Positions 51,663-59,804 of a stretch of DNA of 64,000 nt are shown in pieces. Positions within the stretch are counted from its first letter, which is position 1. Each line of letters starts with the position of its first letter. This DNA is from Halobaculum limi (lineage in GTDB: Archaea > Halobacteriota > Halobacteria > Halobacteriales > Haloferacaceae): positions 868,001 to 932,000 of the forward strand of contig NZ_CP120468.1 of assembly GCF_029490015.1 (NCBI RefSeq), read 5' to 3'. The translations under genes and the position numbers were made by a program. The notes beneath the pieces were generated by a model. It saw only the letters and a list, made by a program, of their open reading frames with translations, searched no databases and was not told where the DNA came from.

Positions 51663-53720
51663 ATGACCGATGACGACTCGACGGCGCGCGTCGGCGTCGA
51701 CGTGGGCGGCACGTTCACGGACCTCGTGACGGTCCGCGACGGCCGCATCCGCGTCGACAAGACGCCGTCGACGCCCGCTTCACCTGACGAAGGGGTCGTG
51801 ACGGGCCTGCGCGATCTGGACGTACCGCTCTCGGCGGTGGACTTCCTCGGCCACGGGACGACCATCGCCACCAACGCCGTGTTGGAGGGCGAGTGGGCCG
51901 ACACCGCCCTGCTCACCACCGAGGGCTTCCGCGACGCCGTCGAGATTGGCAGACAGACCCGCCCCGACATCTACGACTTCGACGCGACCAAGCCCGACCC
52001 GGTCGTCGCTCGGGACCGTCGCTTCGAGGTGCCCGAACGCGTCGACGAACGCGGCGCGGTCCTCCAGGATCTCGACGAGGACGCGGTGCGGGACCTCGCG
52101 AGCGACCTCTGCGCGTCGGGGATCGACAGCATCGCCGTCTCGCTGCTGTTCTCGTTCGAGCACCCCGACCACGAGCGGCGCGTGCGTGCGATTCTGCGCG
52201 AGGAAGGCGTCGACGCCTCCGTGTCGCTCTCCTCCGACGTCCTCCCCGAGATTCGTGAGTACGAGCGCACGCTCACCACCGCGATGAACGCCGCGCTCAA
52301 GCCCGTGATGGACGACTACCTCGGGTCGCTGGCGGACGCCGCGAGCGGCCTCGGTATCGACGCGCCCCTGCGCGTGATGGGGTCGAACGGCGGGCTGATG
52401 GCTGCGAACGCCGCCCGACAGCGCCCGGTGAACACCCTGCTTTCGGGTCCAGCAGCGGGCGTCCGTGGTGCGACCCACGTCGCCGGGCGGCGGGGGAGTC
52501 CGGACCTCATCACGATGGATATGGGTGGCACCTCCTGTGACGTGAGCCTCGTGCGCGACGGCGACCCACTCGTCACCACCGACACCGAGGTCGGGGAGTA
52601 CCCCGTCTCGGTGCCGACCGTCGACATCCACACCGTCGGCGCGGGCGGCGGCTCTATCGGCTACGTCGACAAGGGCGGGGCGCTCCGCGTCGGCCCGCAG
52701 TCGGCGGGCGCACAGCCAGGCCCCGTCTGCTACAACCGCGGCGGCGACCGCCCGACCGTCACCGACGCCCACCTCGTCCTCGGTCGGATCGACCCCAGCG
52801 GCTTCCTGCCGGACGCACTCGGCCGCGACGACGAGGCAGTCCAGGCGGCGTTTGCCCCACTCGCCGAGGCAGTCGCGAACGACCCTGACGCGACGGAGGC
52901 GGCCGCGCGGGGACTCCTCGACGTGGCGAACGCGAATATGCGCCGCGCCCTGCGCGTCGTCAGCGTCGAACGCGGCTACGACCCTCGCGAGTTCGCCCTC
53001 GTCGCCTTCGGCGGCGCGGGACCGCTCCACGCGACGGCGCTGGCCGAGGCGCTGGACATCCCCGAAGTGATCGTTCCGCGTGCGGCCGGGGTACTCTCCG
53101 CGCTGGGACTGCTCATCAGCGACGTGGTGTACGACTACTCCACGTCGATGGTCCGGCGGTGGGACGTGGTCGACGCCGCGGCACTCCGCGACGCCTTCGC
53201 CGAGTTCGAGGCCGAGGGCCGCGCGGAACTGCGCGACGCCGGCCGCGTGGACGACGAGATGGCGTTTGAGCGAACGCTCGACCTGCGGTACGCGGGCCAG
53301 TCGTTCGACCTGTCGGTCCCGGTCGAGGGTGACCTCACGGACGACGAACTCGCGGCGGTGGAAGAACGGTTCCACGCGGCCCACGAGCGTCGCTACGGCC
53401 ACGCATCGCCGGAGGAACCGGTGGAGTTAGTGACGGTTCGCCTGCGTGCGCGGGGACTGGTCGAGCCACCGGATCTTGCGGCGGAGTCGCGCGGTGGCGA
53501 CCCCGCGGATGCTATGGCGGAGACGCGCCGCGTCGGCTTCGACGGCGGCGACCGCGAGACGCCGGTGTACGACCGCGCACGACTTCCGACCGAGGCGACC
53601 GTCGACGGGCCGGCGGTCGTCGAAGGGAGCGAGAGTACGGTCGTCGTCCACCCCGGCCAGCGAGCGCGGGTCGACGGCGACGCGAATCTGGTCGTGGAGA
53701 CCGGAGGTGACGGCGAATGA
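51663..53720 (+). CDS. hyuA: Hydantoinase/oxoprolinase subunit A (HyuA)
   Basis: The 685-residue protein opens with GVDVGGTFTDLV, the phosphate-binding start of the hydantoinase A/oxoprolinase N-terminal domain. The central GTTIATNAVLE, GPAAGVRGATHVA and MDMGGTSCDVS motifs follow, then the C-terminal domain with FGGAGPLHATALAEAL. With subunit B it would hydrolyse 5-oxoproline or a hydantoin ring using ATP. GCATACAACC about 27 bases before the ATG supports the start. The stop overlaps the hyuB ATG by four bases. Confidence 0.93.
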   Translation: MTDDDSTARVGVDVGGTFTDLVTVRDGRIRVDKTPSTPASPDEGVVTGLRDLDVPLSAVDFLGHGTTIATNAVLEGEWADTALLTTEGFRDAVEIGRQTRPDIYDFDATKPDPVVARDRRFEVPERVDERGAVLQDLDEDAVRDLASDLCASGIDSIAVSLLFSFEHPDHERRVRAILREEGVDASVSLSSDVLPEIREYERTLTTAMNAALKPVMDDYLGSLADAASGLGIDAPLRVMGSNGGLMAANAARQRPVNTLLSGPAAGVRGATHVAGRRGSPDLITMDMGGTSCDVSLVRDGDPLVTTDTEVGEYPVSVPTVDIHTVGAGGGSIGYVDKGGALRVGPQSAGAQPGPVCYNRGGDRPTVTDAHLVLGRIDPSGFLPDALGRDDEAVQAAFAPLAEAVANDPDATEAAARGLLDVANANMRRALRVVSVERGYDPREFALVAFGGAGPLHATALAEALDIPEVIVPRAAGVLSALGLLISDVVYDYSTSMVRRWDVVDAAALRDAFAEFEAEGRAELRDAGRVDDEMAFERTLDLRYAGQSFDLSVPVEGDLTDDELAAVEERFHAAHERRYGHASPEEPVELVTVRLRARGLVEPPDLAAESRGGDPADAMAETRRVGFDGGDRETPVYDRARLPTEATVDGPAVVEGSESTVVVHPGQRARVDGDANLVVETGGDGE

Positions 53721-55483
53721 GCGGGAGCGGTCACGGGCCCGCGGACGCGGGCGTCGACTCGGTGACGCTGGAAGTCATCCGCAACGGCTGTGAGGCGGTC
53801 GCCGAGGAGATGAACGCGACGCTCGTGCGGACGGGCTACTCGCCGAACATCAAGGAGCGACAGGACTGCTCGACGGCGCTGTTCGACGCCGACGGCGAGA
53901 TGATCGCACAGGCGGAGACGATGCCGGTCCACCTCGGCGCGATGCCGTACTCGGTGGCGGCGGCGGTGGAGGCGTTCCCGCCGGAGACGCTGTCGCCGGG
54001 CGATTCGATCCTGTTGAACGACCCGTTCCGCGGCGGCGCACACCTGCCCGACCTGACGCTCGTGACGCCCATCTATGACGCAGACCATGAGGCGGTCATC
54101 GCGTTCGCCGCCAACCGCGCCCACCACGCGGACATCGGCGGGTCGACCGCTGGCTCTGTGGCCGCCGACTCGACCGAAATCTACCAAGAGGGCCTCCGCA
54201 TCCCACCGGTGAAGTTCGAGGCCGGCACCGGCGCAGTCGCCGCCGACGGCACGCCCGTCGGCGAGGTTCGCGACGATGTGCTCTCGATGATCCTCGCGAA
54301 CGTCCGCACGCCCGAGGAGCGTCGCGGCGACCTCCGCGCGCAGGTGGCCGCCAACGCCACCGGGCGGCGGCGCTTCCGCGAACTCGCGGCGGAACACGGT
54401 GACGACCTCCAATCCGCGCTCGAAGCGATCAAAGACTACTCCGAGCGCCGGATGCGCGCGGAACTGTCCGAGTTGCCCGACGGCACCTACGAGTTTACCG
54501 ACGCTCTCGACGACGACGGCCGCGGAAACGAGGACCTCGCTATCGACGTGACGCTCACCGTCGACGGCGACGAGGTGACGGTCGACTTCACCGGCACCGC
54601 AGCACAGACCGACGGCCCAATCAACGCCGTCCTCGCGGTGACCGCGTCGGCCACCTACTACGCCGTCCGCTGTGTCACGGACCCCGATATCCCGCCGAAT
54701 CACGGCTGCTACCGCCCCATCGACATCGTCGCTCCCGAGGGCACTATCGTCAACCCCGAGCCACCGGCAGCGGTCGTCGGCGGCAACCTGGAGACGAGTC
54801 AGCGCGTCACCGACACGGTGCTCGGCGCACTCGCGCAGGCGGACCCCGAGGCCGTGGTCGCGGCGTGTCAGGGGACGATGAACAACGTCACGCTCGGCGG
54901 GACGGACCCGAGAGACGACAGTCCGTACGCCTTCTACGAGACGCAGGGCGGTGGCTTCGGCGGTCGCGCCAGCGGCGACGGGATGGACGGCGTCCACGTC
55001 CATATGAGCAACACGCTGAACACGCCCGCCGAGGTTCTGGAGACGGCGTACCCGCTCCGGATCGAACGGTACGAACTCCGCCCCGACTCCGGCGGCGCGG
55101 GCGAACACCGCGGCGGTCTCGGCCTTCGCCGAGACATCCGCGTGCGCGACCACACCGCGCGACTCAGCCTCCTCGCGGAGCGTCACGAGTCGCACCCGTA
55201 CGGTCTCGCGGGTGGTGGGGAGGGCGAGAACGGCGCAGCGTACCTCGTCGATGATGACGGCGACGACCTGGAGAAACTGCCCGCGAAACACACTCGCGAC
55301 CTGCCCGCGGGGTCGGTCGTCAGCGTGCGAACGCCGGGCGCCGGTGGCTACGGCGACCCCGCCGGCCGCGATGCCGACGCCATCGAACGCGACCTGCGAC
55401 TCGGGAAACTGACGCCCGAGGCCGCCCGCGAACAGTACGGGTACGACGTCGACGACGTGGCCGAGTCGGACGGCGGCGACTGA
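53717..55483 (+). CDS. hyuB: Hydantoinase/oxoprolinase subunit B (HyuB)
   Basis: The 588-residue partner of HyuA has the family start VTLEVIRNGCEAVAEEMNATLVRTGYSPNIKERQDCSTALFDADGEM. It contains NDPFRGGAHLPDLTLVTPI with a His and the C-terminal glycine-rich EHRGGLGLRRDIRV and GAGGYGDPAGRD segments. The ATG overlaps the hyuA stop (ATGA). Together they could form an ATP-dependent oxoprolinase, consistent with the pyroglutamyl peptidase and gamma-glutamyltransferase in this window; an N-methylhydantoinase role cannot be excluded. Confidence 0.93.
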   Translation: MSGSGHGPADAGVDSVTLEVIRNGCEAVAEEMNATLVRTGYSPNIKERQDCSTALFDADGEMIAQAETMPVHLGAMPYSVAAAVEAFPPETLSPGDSILLNDPFRGGAHLPDLTLVTPIYDADHEAVIAFAANRAHHADIGGSTAGSVAADSTEIYQEGLRIPPVKFEAGTGAVAADGTPVGEVRDDVLSMILANVRTPEERRGDLRAQVAANATGRRRFRELAAEHGDDLQSALEAIKDYSERRMRAELSELPDGTYEFTDALDDDGRGNEDLAIDVTLTVDGDEVTVDFTGTAAQTDGPINAVLAVTASATYYAVRCVTDPDIPPNHGCYRPIDIVAPEGTIVNPEPPAAVVGGNLETSQRVTDTVLGALAQADPEAVVAACQGTMNNVTLGGTDPRDDSPYAFYETQGGGFGGRASGDGMDGVHVHMSNTLNTPAEVLETAYPLRIERYELRPDSGGAGEHRGGLGLRRDIRVRDHTARLSLLAERHESHPYGLAGGGEGENGAAYLVDDDGDDLEKLPAKHTRDLPAGSVVSVRTPGAGGYGDPAGRDADAIERDLRLGKLTPEAAREQYGYDVDDVAESDGGD

Positions 55484-55601
55484 CCCCCGGCAGTCGGCGT
55501 CTGTGTCAACCACGGGAGCGCCCACGAGTGGTCGACCCGTCGACGTGGACCGGCCTACCGATGAACGAACAGTTTAGCCGTTCGCCTCACACCACACGGA
55601 T

Positions 55602-56120
55602 ATGCTCGAGGAAGGCGACGACGCACCCGAGGTAACGGCACCGATGGCGACGCCCGACGCGGCCGCTAGCACTGACCGCGGTTCCTACACCGGCGACGAC
55701 GTGGCGGAGTTCTCGCTGGAGGACGCTCTCGACGAGGGCCCGGTCGTGCTCGCGTTCTACCCCGGCGTGTTCTCGCGCACCTGCACCGAGGAACTGTGTG
55801 ATCTGCGCGACTGGAAGGCCGACCTCGCCGACCTGGACGCGCAGTTGTACGGCGTCAGCGTCGACGCGCCGTGGCCGCTACTGGCGTTCATCGACGAGTA
55901 CGACATCGGCTACCCACTCGTCTCCGGGTTCAACAACGACGTGATCCGCGACTTCGGCGTCCGCTGGCCCGACGGTCTCCTCGCCGGAATCGCCACCCGC
56001 GCGGTGTTCGTCGTCGACCCCGACGGCACGGTGTCGTACACGTGGGAGGCCAGCGAGGAGGAACGCTTCCCCGACACCGAAGCGATAGAGGCGGCCATCG
56101 CGGAGGCAGTCTCGGCGTAA
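55602..56120 (+). CDS. Peroxiredoxin (AhpC/TSA-type)
   Basis: The 172-residue thioredoxin-fold protein has the peroxidatic Cys in FYPGVFSRTCTEELCDLRDW. A second Cys four residues later (ELC) could act as resolving partner. DLDAQLYGVSVDAPWPLLAFIDEYDIGYPLVSGFNN and FVVDPDGTVSYTWEA complete the fold. It reduces peroxides in the cytoplasm using an unknown electron donor, perhaps thioredoxin or gamma-glutamylcysteine. CAGTTTAGCC about 30 bases upstream of the ATG is the likely TATA region. Confidence 0.9.
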   Translation: MLEEGDDAPEVTAPMATPDAAASTDRGSYTGDDVAEFSLEDALDEGPVVLAFYPGVFSRTCTEELCDLRDWKADLADLDAQLYGVSVDAPWPLLAFIDEYDIGYPLVSGFNNDVIRDFGVRWPDGLLAGIATRAVFVVDPDGTVSYTWEASEEERFPDTEAIEAAIAEAVSA

Positions 56121-56167
56121 GCGGCGGAAGCGACCGATTGTTGTGTCGGGCCTGTGACGCCCCGACG

Positions 56168-56629
56168 ATGCCCTCCAACGACCCACCGACCGGCGGTCCC
56201 GCCCGACAACTCGCGTTCGCGTTCGTCGCCGCGTTGGTCGCGGCGGCCGGAGGCGGCGTGCAGGCCCTCGTGCCGCGGCTGGTCGGCCTGACGGCCGACA
56301 CGGTCTGGATACTCACGGCCACCGGCGCGGCCGTCTCACTCGTCGCTGCGCTCCTCGGCGCTGCGGCAGGCTACCTCGCGGGACTGCGCGACGCGTCGAC
56401 CGACTCGCTCGTGGTCGCGACGCTCGCGTTCGCGGTCGGCGCGTTCCTTGCGCACGGCGTGGTCGTGGTCGGGATAGCGCTGTTCGCGCTCGACATCTCT
56501 TCGGGTGGGCCGCTCGTCGCCGCCTCTGGTATGCTCACACGGAGTGTCCCGTTCGTCGCCGGCAGCATCGCGGGCGCGTCGCTGTCGCTCGCTCGCGACA
56601 CAAACTACTCGGGGTCGGCTCCGAACTAA
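56168..56629 (+). CDS. Four-helix membrane protein, unknown function
   Basis: This 153-residue protein has four hydrophobic segments (about 14-35, 42-67, 75-105 and 118-140) rich in Ala, Gly and Val. The N-terminal 10 residues and C-terminal 15 are hydrophilic. It resembles small haloarchaeal membrane proteins such as DUF5518-like ones, but the match is not secure. It lies 47 bases after the peroxiredoxin and seven bases before yqeC, so co-transcription with yqeC is likely. Confidence 0.72.
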   Translation: MPSNDPPTGGPARQLAFAFVAALVAAAGGGVQALVPRLVGLTADTVWILTATGAAVSLVAALLGAAAGYLAGLRDASTDSLVVATLAFAVGAFLAHGVVVVGIALFALDISSGGPLVAASGMLTRSVPFVAGSIAGASLSLARDTNYSGSAPN

Positions 56630-56635
56630 GCGCGT

Positions 56636-57379
56636 ATGACGCTCGACCCCGAGGACGCTCTCCCGACCGAGGGCCTCGTCTGCGTCGTCGGCGCTGGCGG
56701 CAAGAAGACGACGCTGTACACGCTCGCGAATCGGCTCGACCGCGCGGTCGTCACCGCGACGGTCCGCATCCCCATCTTCGACGACCACGTCGCCCGGGTC
56801 GAAGTCACCCAAGACCCCGTCTCAGCGCTCCCGACCGCTGGAGCCGACGACTTCCCGCTCGGTCTCGTCCCCGAACAGGAACGCGACGACCGCTACCTTG
56901 GCTACGAAACTGCCACCGTCGACGCCGTCGCTGACGCCCACGACGGTCCCGTCCTCGTGAAGGCAGACGGCGCGCGGATGCGCGAGTTCAAAGCGCCCGC
57001 CGACCGCGAGCCACAGATCCCCGCGAGCGCAGATGCGGTCGTCCCCATCGCCTCCGCGCACGTCGTCGGCGATCCACTCACCGACGAGCGTGTCCACCGG
57101 CCCGAGCGTGTCGCCGCGCTCACCGACTGCTCGGTGGGCGAGGACGTCACCGCCGACGCAGTCGGGACGGTCCTGGCGTCGCCCGCGGGTGGGCTGAAAG
57201 ACGTGCCTGCCGACGCCGAGGTGGTCGCGCTGGTGAACAAGGTGGACGACGAGGCAGATGAGGCAGTCGCGCGCGCCATCGCGGCCGCGGCGTTCGAGGC
57301 CGATGAAGAAGGCCGACTCGACCGCGTGGTGCTGGCGGCGCTCGGTGAGGGACGGATCGTGGACGTGATCGAACGGTGA
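56636..57379 (+). CDS. yqeC: YqeC-like selenium/molybdenum hydroxylase accessory protein
   Basis: The 247-residue protein carries a P-loop-like VVGAGGKKTTLYTLAN near the N-terminus. DDRYLGYETATVDAVADAHDGPVLVKADGARMREFKAPADREPQIP follows, the core of the YqeC family, and the C-terminal part has VVALVNKVDDEADEAVARAIA. YqeC members are linked by gene context to maturation of selenium-dependent molybdenum hydroxylases, but the biochemical step is not settled. A mobA gene lies 0.9 kb downstream, which fits a molybdenum-cofactor context even though no hydroxylase is in the window. Confidence 0.88.
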   Translation: MTLDPEDALPTEGLVCVVGAGGKKTTLYTLANRLDRAVVTATVRIPIFDDHVARVEVTQDPVSALPTAGADDFPLGLVPEQERDDRYLGYETATVDAVADAHDGPVLVKADGARMREFKAPADREPQIPASADAVVPIASAHVVGDPLTDERVHRPERVAALTDCSVGEDVTADAVGTVLASPAGGLKDVPADAEVVALVNKVDDEADEAVARAIAAAAFEADEEGRLDRVVLAALGEGRIVDVIER

Positions 57380-57657
57380 CGATGGCTCCGTTGTACCTTT
57401 CGGTCACTGACGAGTACCGGAGGTACCCCGAGTGTGACTGGATCGTTGCAGACCACGAGTATCCTCTCGGTACCGTGGGTTGAGGACACACCTGCCCGCC
57501 ATTCAACAGGCCACAGACATCTCACCGACCGCTGCCAGAACGTGCGTGCTGAATATCGAGGCTGTCTGCAGCAACTGTCGACGCTCGGTTTCACCGACGT
57601 CGCCCAGAGTGGGCTACTGGGCGCAAACACTATGCGATCTTCTCGTCATCTTCGGAT

Positions 57658-58167
57658 ATGAAAAATAAAAAGATCGACCGGATCGTCGAAGCACACAGCG
57701 TCGGTCCGATACTTCTCTCCGTGGTCGGCCTCGTGGCGGTGATAGTCGGGGTGCAACAGGGAGTGCTCCACGTCGCACCCGGGTACCAAGGAACGATCAA
57801 CGCCAGTGAGGAACTGTTCGGCCGCCGGAAGTGGTTGCTCACGGGAGCAGGAGCAGTCGGAGTCGTTGGGGCAATTTCATCCATCCGATGGAAGCGCCTC
57901 TCCGTCGTGCCAGTTGCGGTAGGTGGGATCGTCTTCGTCGAGGGACTCTGGACGGCGATTCTCGCAGCAACTGGGCTTGACTATCCGTTGTTCACGGAAA
58001 CAACGTACCGGCGGTCCGGCGACCCGGTTATGTTCATTCTCGGCGCGGAGCCGTTCTTACTCGTTGCGGGTGGTGTGCTGCTCGCCGGTGCCGGAATCGC
58101 CGGGCGACGAGTACATCGGAACCGGCAAGACGAGGAAAAGTCGTCACCGCCGTCGACCTCACCATAG
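57658..58167 (+). CDS. Four-helix membrane protein with lower GC
   Basis: This 169-residue membrane protein starts with the basic, AT-rich MKNKKIDRIVE. Four transmembrane segments follow (about 15-36, 60-80, 85-105 and 125-148) and the C-terminus is short, basic and Ser/Pro-rich. It has more Lys, Ile and A/T-ending codons than its neighbours, suggesting recent acquisition or fast evolution. It separates yqeC from mobA. No family recognised. The 278 bases before it contain no supported gene. Confidence 0.75.
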   Translation: MKNKKIDRIVEAHSVGPILLSVVGLVAVIVGVQQGVLHVAPGYQGTINASEELFGRRKWLLTGAGAVGVVGAISSIRWKRLSVVPVAVGGIVFVEGLWTAILAATGLDYPLFTETTYRRSGDPVMFILGAEPFLLVAGGVLLAGAGIAGRRVHRNRQDEEKSSPPSTSP

Positions 58168-58287
58168 TATCGGCTCCTGTTTTCCGCGGGGAGGTTTGGC
58201 CCCGGCGAGGTACTCTGAACGAGCGCCCCGCGTTCGGCACGCGCTCCAGGAATCGCCACCGACTGGGCGTTCAATCTGGCGTGCCGC

Positions 58288-58920
58288 TCACTCGAACGAC
58301 TCGGCGGCGGCCGCGAACTCCTCGCGCGTGTTGAGGTTCTCGAATGTCTGCGCGTCGCCGCCGGCGTCGGTCAGGTCGGCGGCGTCCACCTCCACGTAGT
58401 CGAGTTCGAACAGCGGCGCGATGATCTTCCCCTCGCCGCGGTCGAGGGCGTCGTCGCAGGCGTCGGCCATCGGCCCGGCGCGGTAGACGGCGTGGGTCGT
58501 CTGGAACCACTCGCCGTCGACGCGGGGGACGACCGCGTCGTGGTCGCGGAGGCGGTCGAAGAGGGCGTCCACGACCGCCGGATCGACGAACGGCATGTCG
58601 CAGGCGACGACGAACGCGGCGGCAGCGGGGCCGCCCCACGCCTCGACGCCGCGGAGGGCGGTGCGGATGCCAGCCATCGGCCCCTCGTCGGGCGCGGGGT
58701 CCTCTGCGTAGCGAACGGGGTTGGGGTAGTCGTCGAGTGCCGCCTCGATGGCCGCACGCTGGTCGGGCCGGCAGTTGACGACGAGGCGGTCGGTCGCGTC
58801 GGCGAGGCGGTCTGCGACCCGACGGATCATCGGGACGCTGGCGAGGTCGGCGACGGCCTTGTCGCGGTCACCGAAGCGGGTCGACCGCCCGCCGGCGACG
58901 ATAGCGGCGTACCGTGTCAC
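58288..58920 (-). CDS. mobA: Molybdenum cofactor guanylyltransferase
   Basis: MobA attaches GMP to molybdopterin to form the guanine dinucleotide cofactor. Starting at the GTG at 58920 gives 210 residues beginning VTRYAAIVAGGRSTRFGDRDKAVADL, the nucleotidyltransferase signature. Further motifs are VACDMPFVDPAVVDAL and the C-terminal FENLNTREEF. The Asp of CDMP binds metal. The longer frame to 59025 adds 35 residues without similarity. A GTTATC about 27 bases upstream of the GTG supports this start. Lies near yqeC on the opposite strand. Confidence 0.9.
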   Translation of the reverse strand: MTRYAAIVAGGRSTRFGDRDKAVADLASVPMIRRVADRLADATDRLVVNCRPDQRAAIEAALDDYPNPVRYAEDPAPDEGPMAGIRTALRGVEAWGGPAAAAFVVACDMPFVDPAVVDALFDRLRDHDAVVPRVDGEWFQTTHAVYRAGPMADACDDALDRGEGKIIAPLFELDYVEVDAADLTDAGGDAQTFENLNTREEFAAAAESFE

Positions 58921-59031
58921 GTGCGGCGCTGCGTCGCGGTCACCGATAACTCCCCCGACGACGCGGAGATTTATCACCCGAGACGGGGACTCGTCACACG
59001 GACGCGCCGTGTGGTATCGGCGCACTTCGAG

Positions 59032-59223
59032 ATGCTCCGACGCTCACACGACTGCGACCGCTGCGGCACGAGCATCCGCCCCGGCGACGAGTACGCCGCC
59101 GTCGACGGCATCACGCCGGCGGGCGACCTTCGGGTGCTGTTGTGTACAGACTGCGCGGCGGCGCTCGGCCGATTCCTCGACGGGGGCGACGGTGGCGACC
59201 GGGACGACGACGGTGCGGCGTAG
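59032..59223 (+). CDS. Small zinc-finger protein
   Basis: A 63-residue protein with CDRC (HDCDRCGTSIRPGDEYAAVDGI) and CTDC (LLCTDCAAALGRFL), giving a four-cysteine zinc site and an acidic Gly/Asp tail. The ATG at 59032 is used here. An in-frame GTG at 59011 is closer to the leaderless distance from ATTTATCA at 58969-58976 and would add seven residues. The gene is divergent from mobA. Function unknown. Confidence 0.75.
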   Translation: MLRRSHDCDRCGTSIRPGDEYAAVDGITPAGDLRVLLCTDCAAALGRFLDGGDGGDRDDDGAA

Positions 59224-59278
59224 CGGCGAGCGTGTCGCTCGACGGAAGCCTTTACCCGCGCCCGCCGAACCCGAAGCT

Positions 59279-59668
59279 ATGGACGTCGACCTCGACTTAG
59301 GAATCCCGCGCGGCGTACTCGAATCGCTCCCCGACGACGAGGGTGCCGCCGAACAGGACATCCGGCGTGCGGTCGCCGGTTATCGGCAGGCGCTGGAAGA
59401 GGGCTTCGCCGCCGCCAGCGACGAGTCGGAGGCCGCGAGCGTCGCCGTCGACTTCCTCGAGTACGCCGAAGAGCGCGCGGAGACGTACGACGAGTTCGTC
59501 CCCGAACTGCGCGCGTGGGGACAGTCACCCATCTACGCCATCGCGTGGCGCGACCTCTACATCGAACTGGCCGGGCAGGTGTACGAGGTCGACTGGCTGG
59601 CAGAGCGCATCGACCGCGAGCGGAACTACCGACTGGTCGACGACGGGATCCGATTCGGGAAGGACTAA
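59279..59668 (+). CDS. Hypothetical helical protein
   Basis: This soluble, very acidic protein of 129 residues is mostly helical, with a conserved-looking tryptophan-rich C-terminal part (ELRAWGQSPIYAIAWRDLYIELAGQVYEVDWLAERIDRERNYRLV). No known motif. CCTTTACCC is centred about 27 bases before the ATG at 59279, a good leaderless signal. It is separated from the convergent cofH by about 136 bases. Confidence 0.78.
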   Translation: MDVDLDLGIPRGVLESLPDDEGAAEQDIRRAVAGYRQALEEGFAAASDESEAASVAVDFLEYAEERAETYDEFVPELRAWGQSPIYAIAWRDLYIELAGQVYEVDWLAERIDRERNYRLVDDGIRFGKD

Positions 59669-59804
59669 CGGGACGGATCGCTGTCGCCGTTCTCGCCGAC
59701 ACTCACCGCGACAGCGACGGCGATAGCGACGCGGTGGTTCGTGCGCGGAACGGTCCTGTGCCGCTCCGTCGCTGTTCTGAGACCTCGCTCCGCTCGGTCT
59801 CGCT

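Noticed and set aside
57434-57661. 75-codon ORF between yqeC and the membrane gene
   Set aside because: Composition is Arg/Ser/His/Thr-rich with poor third-position bias and no start signal. I treat the gap 57380-57657 as without supported genes.
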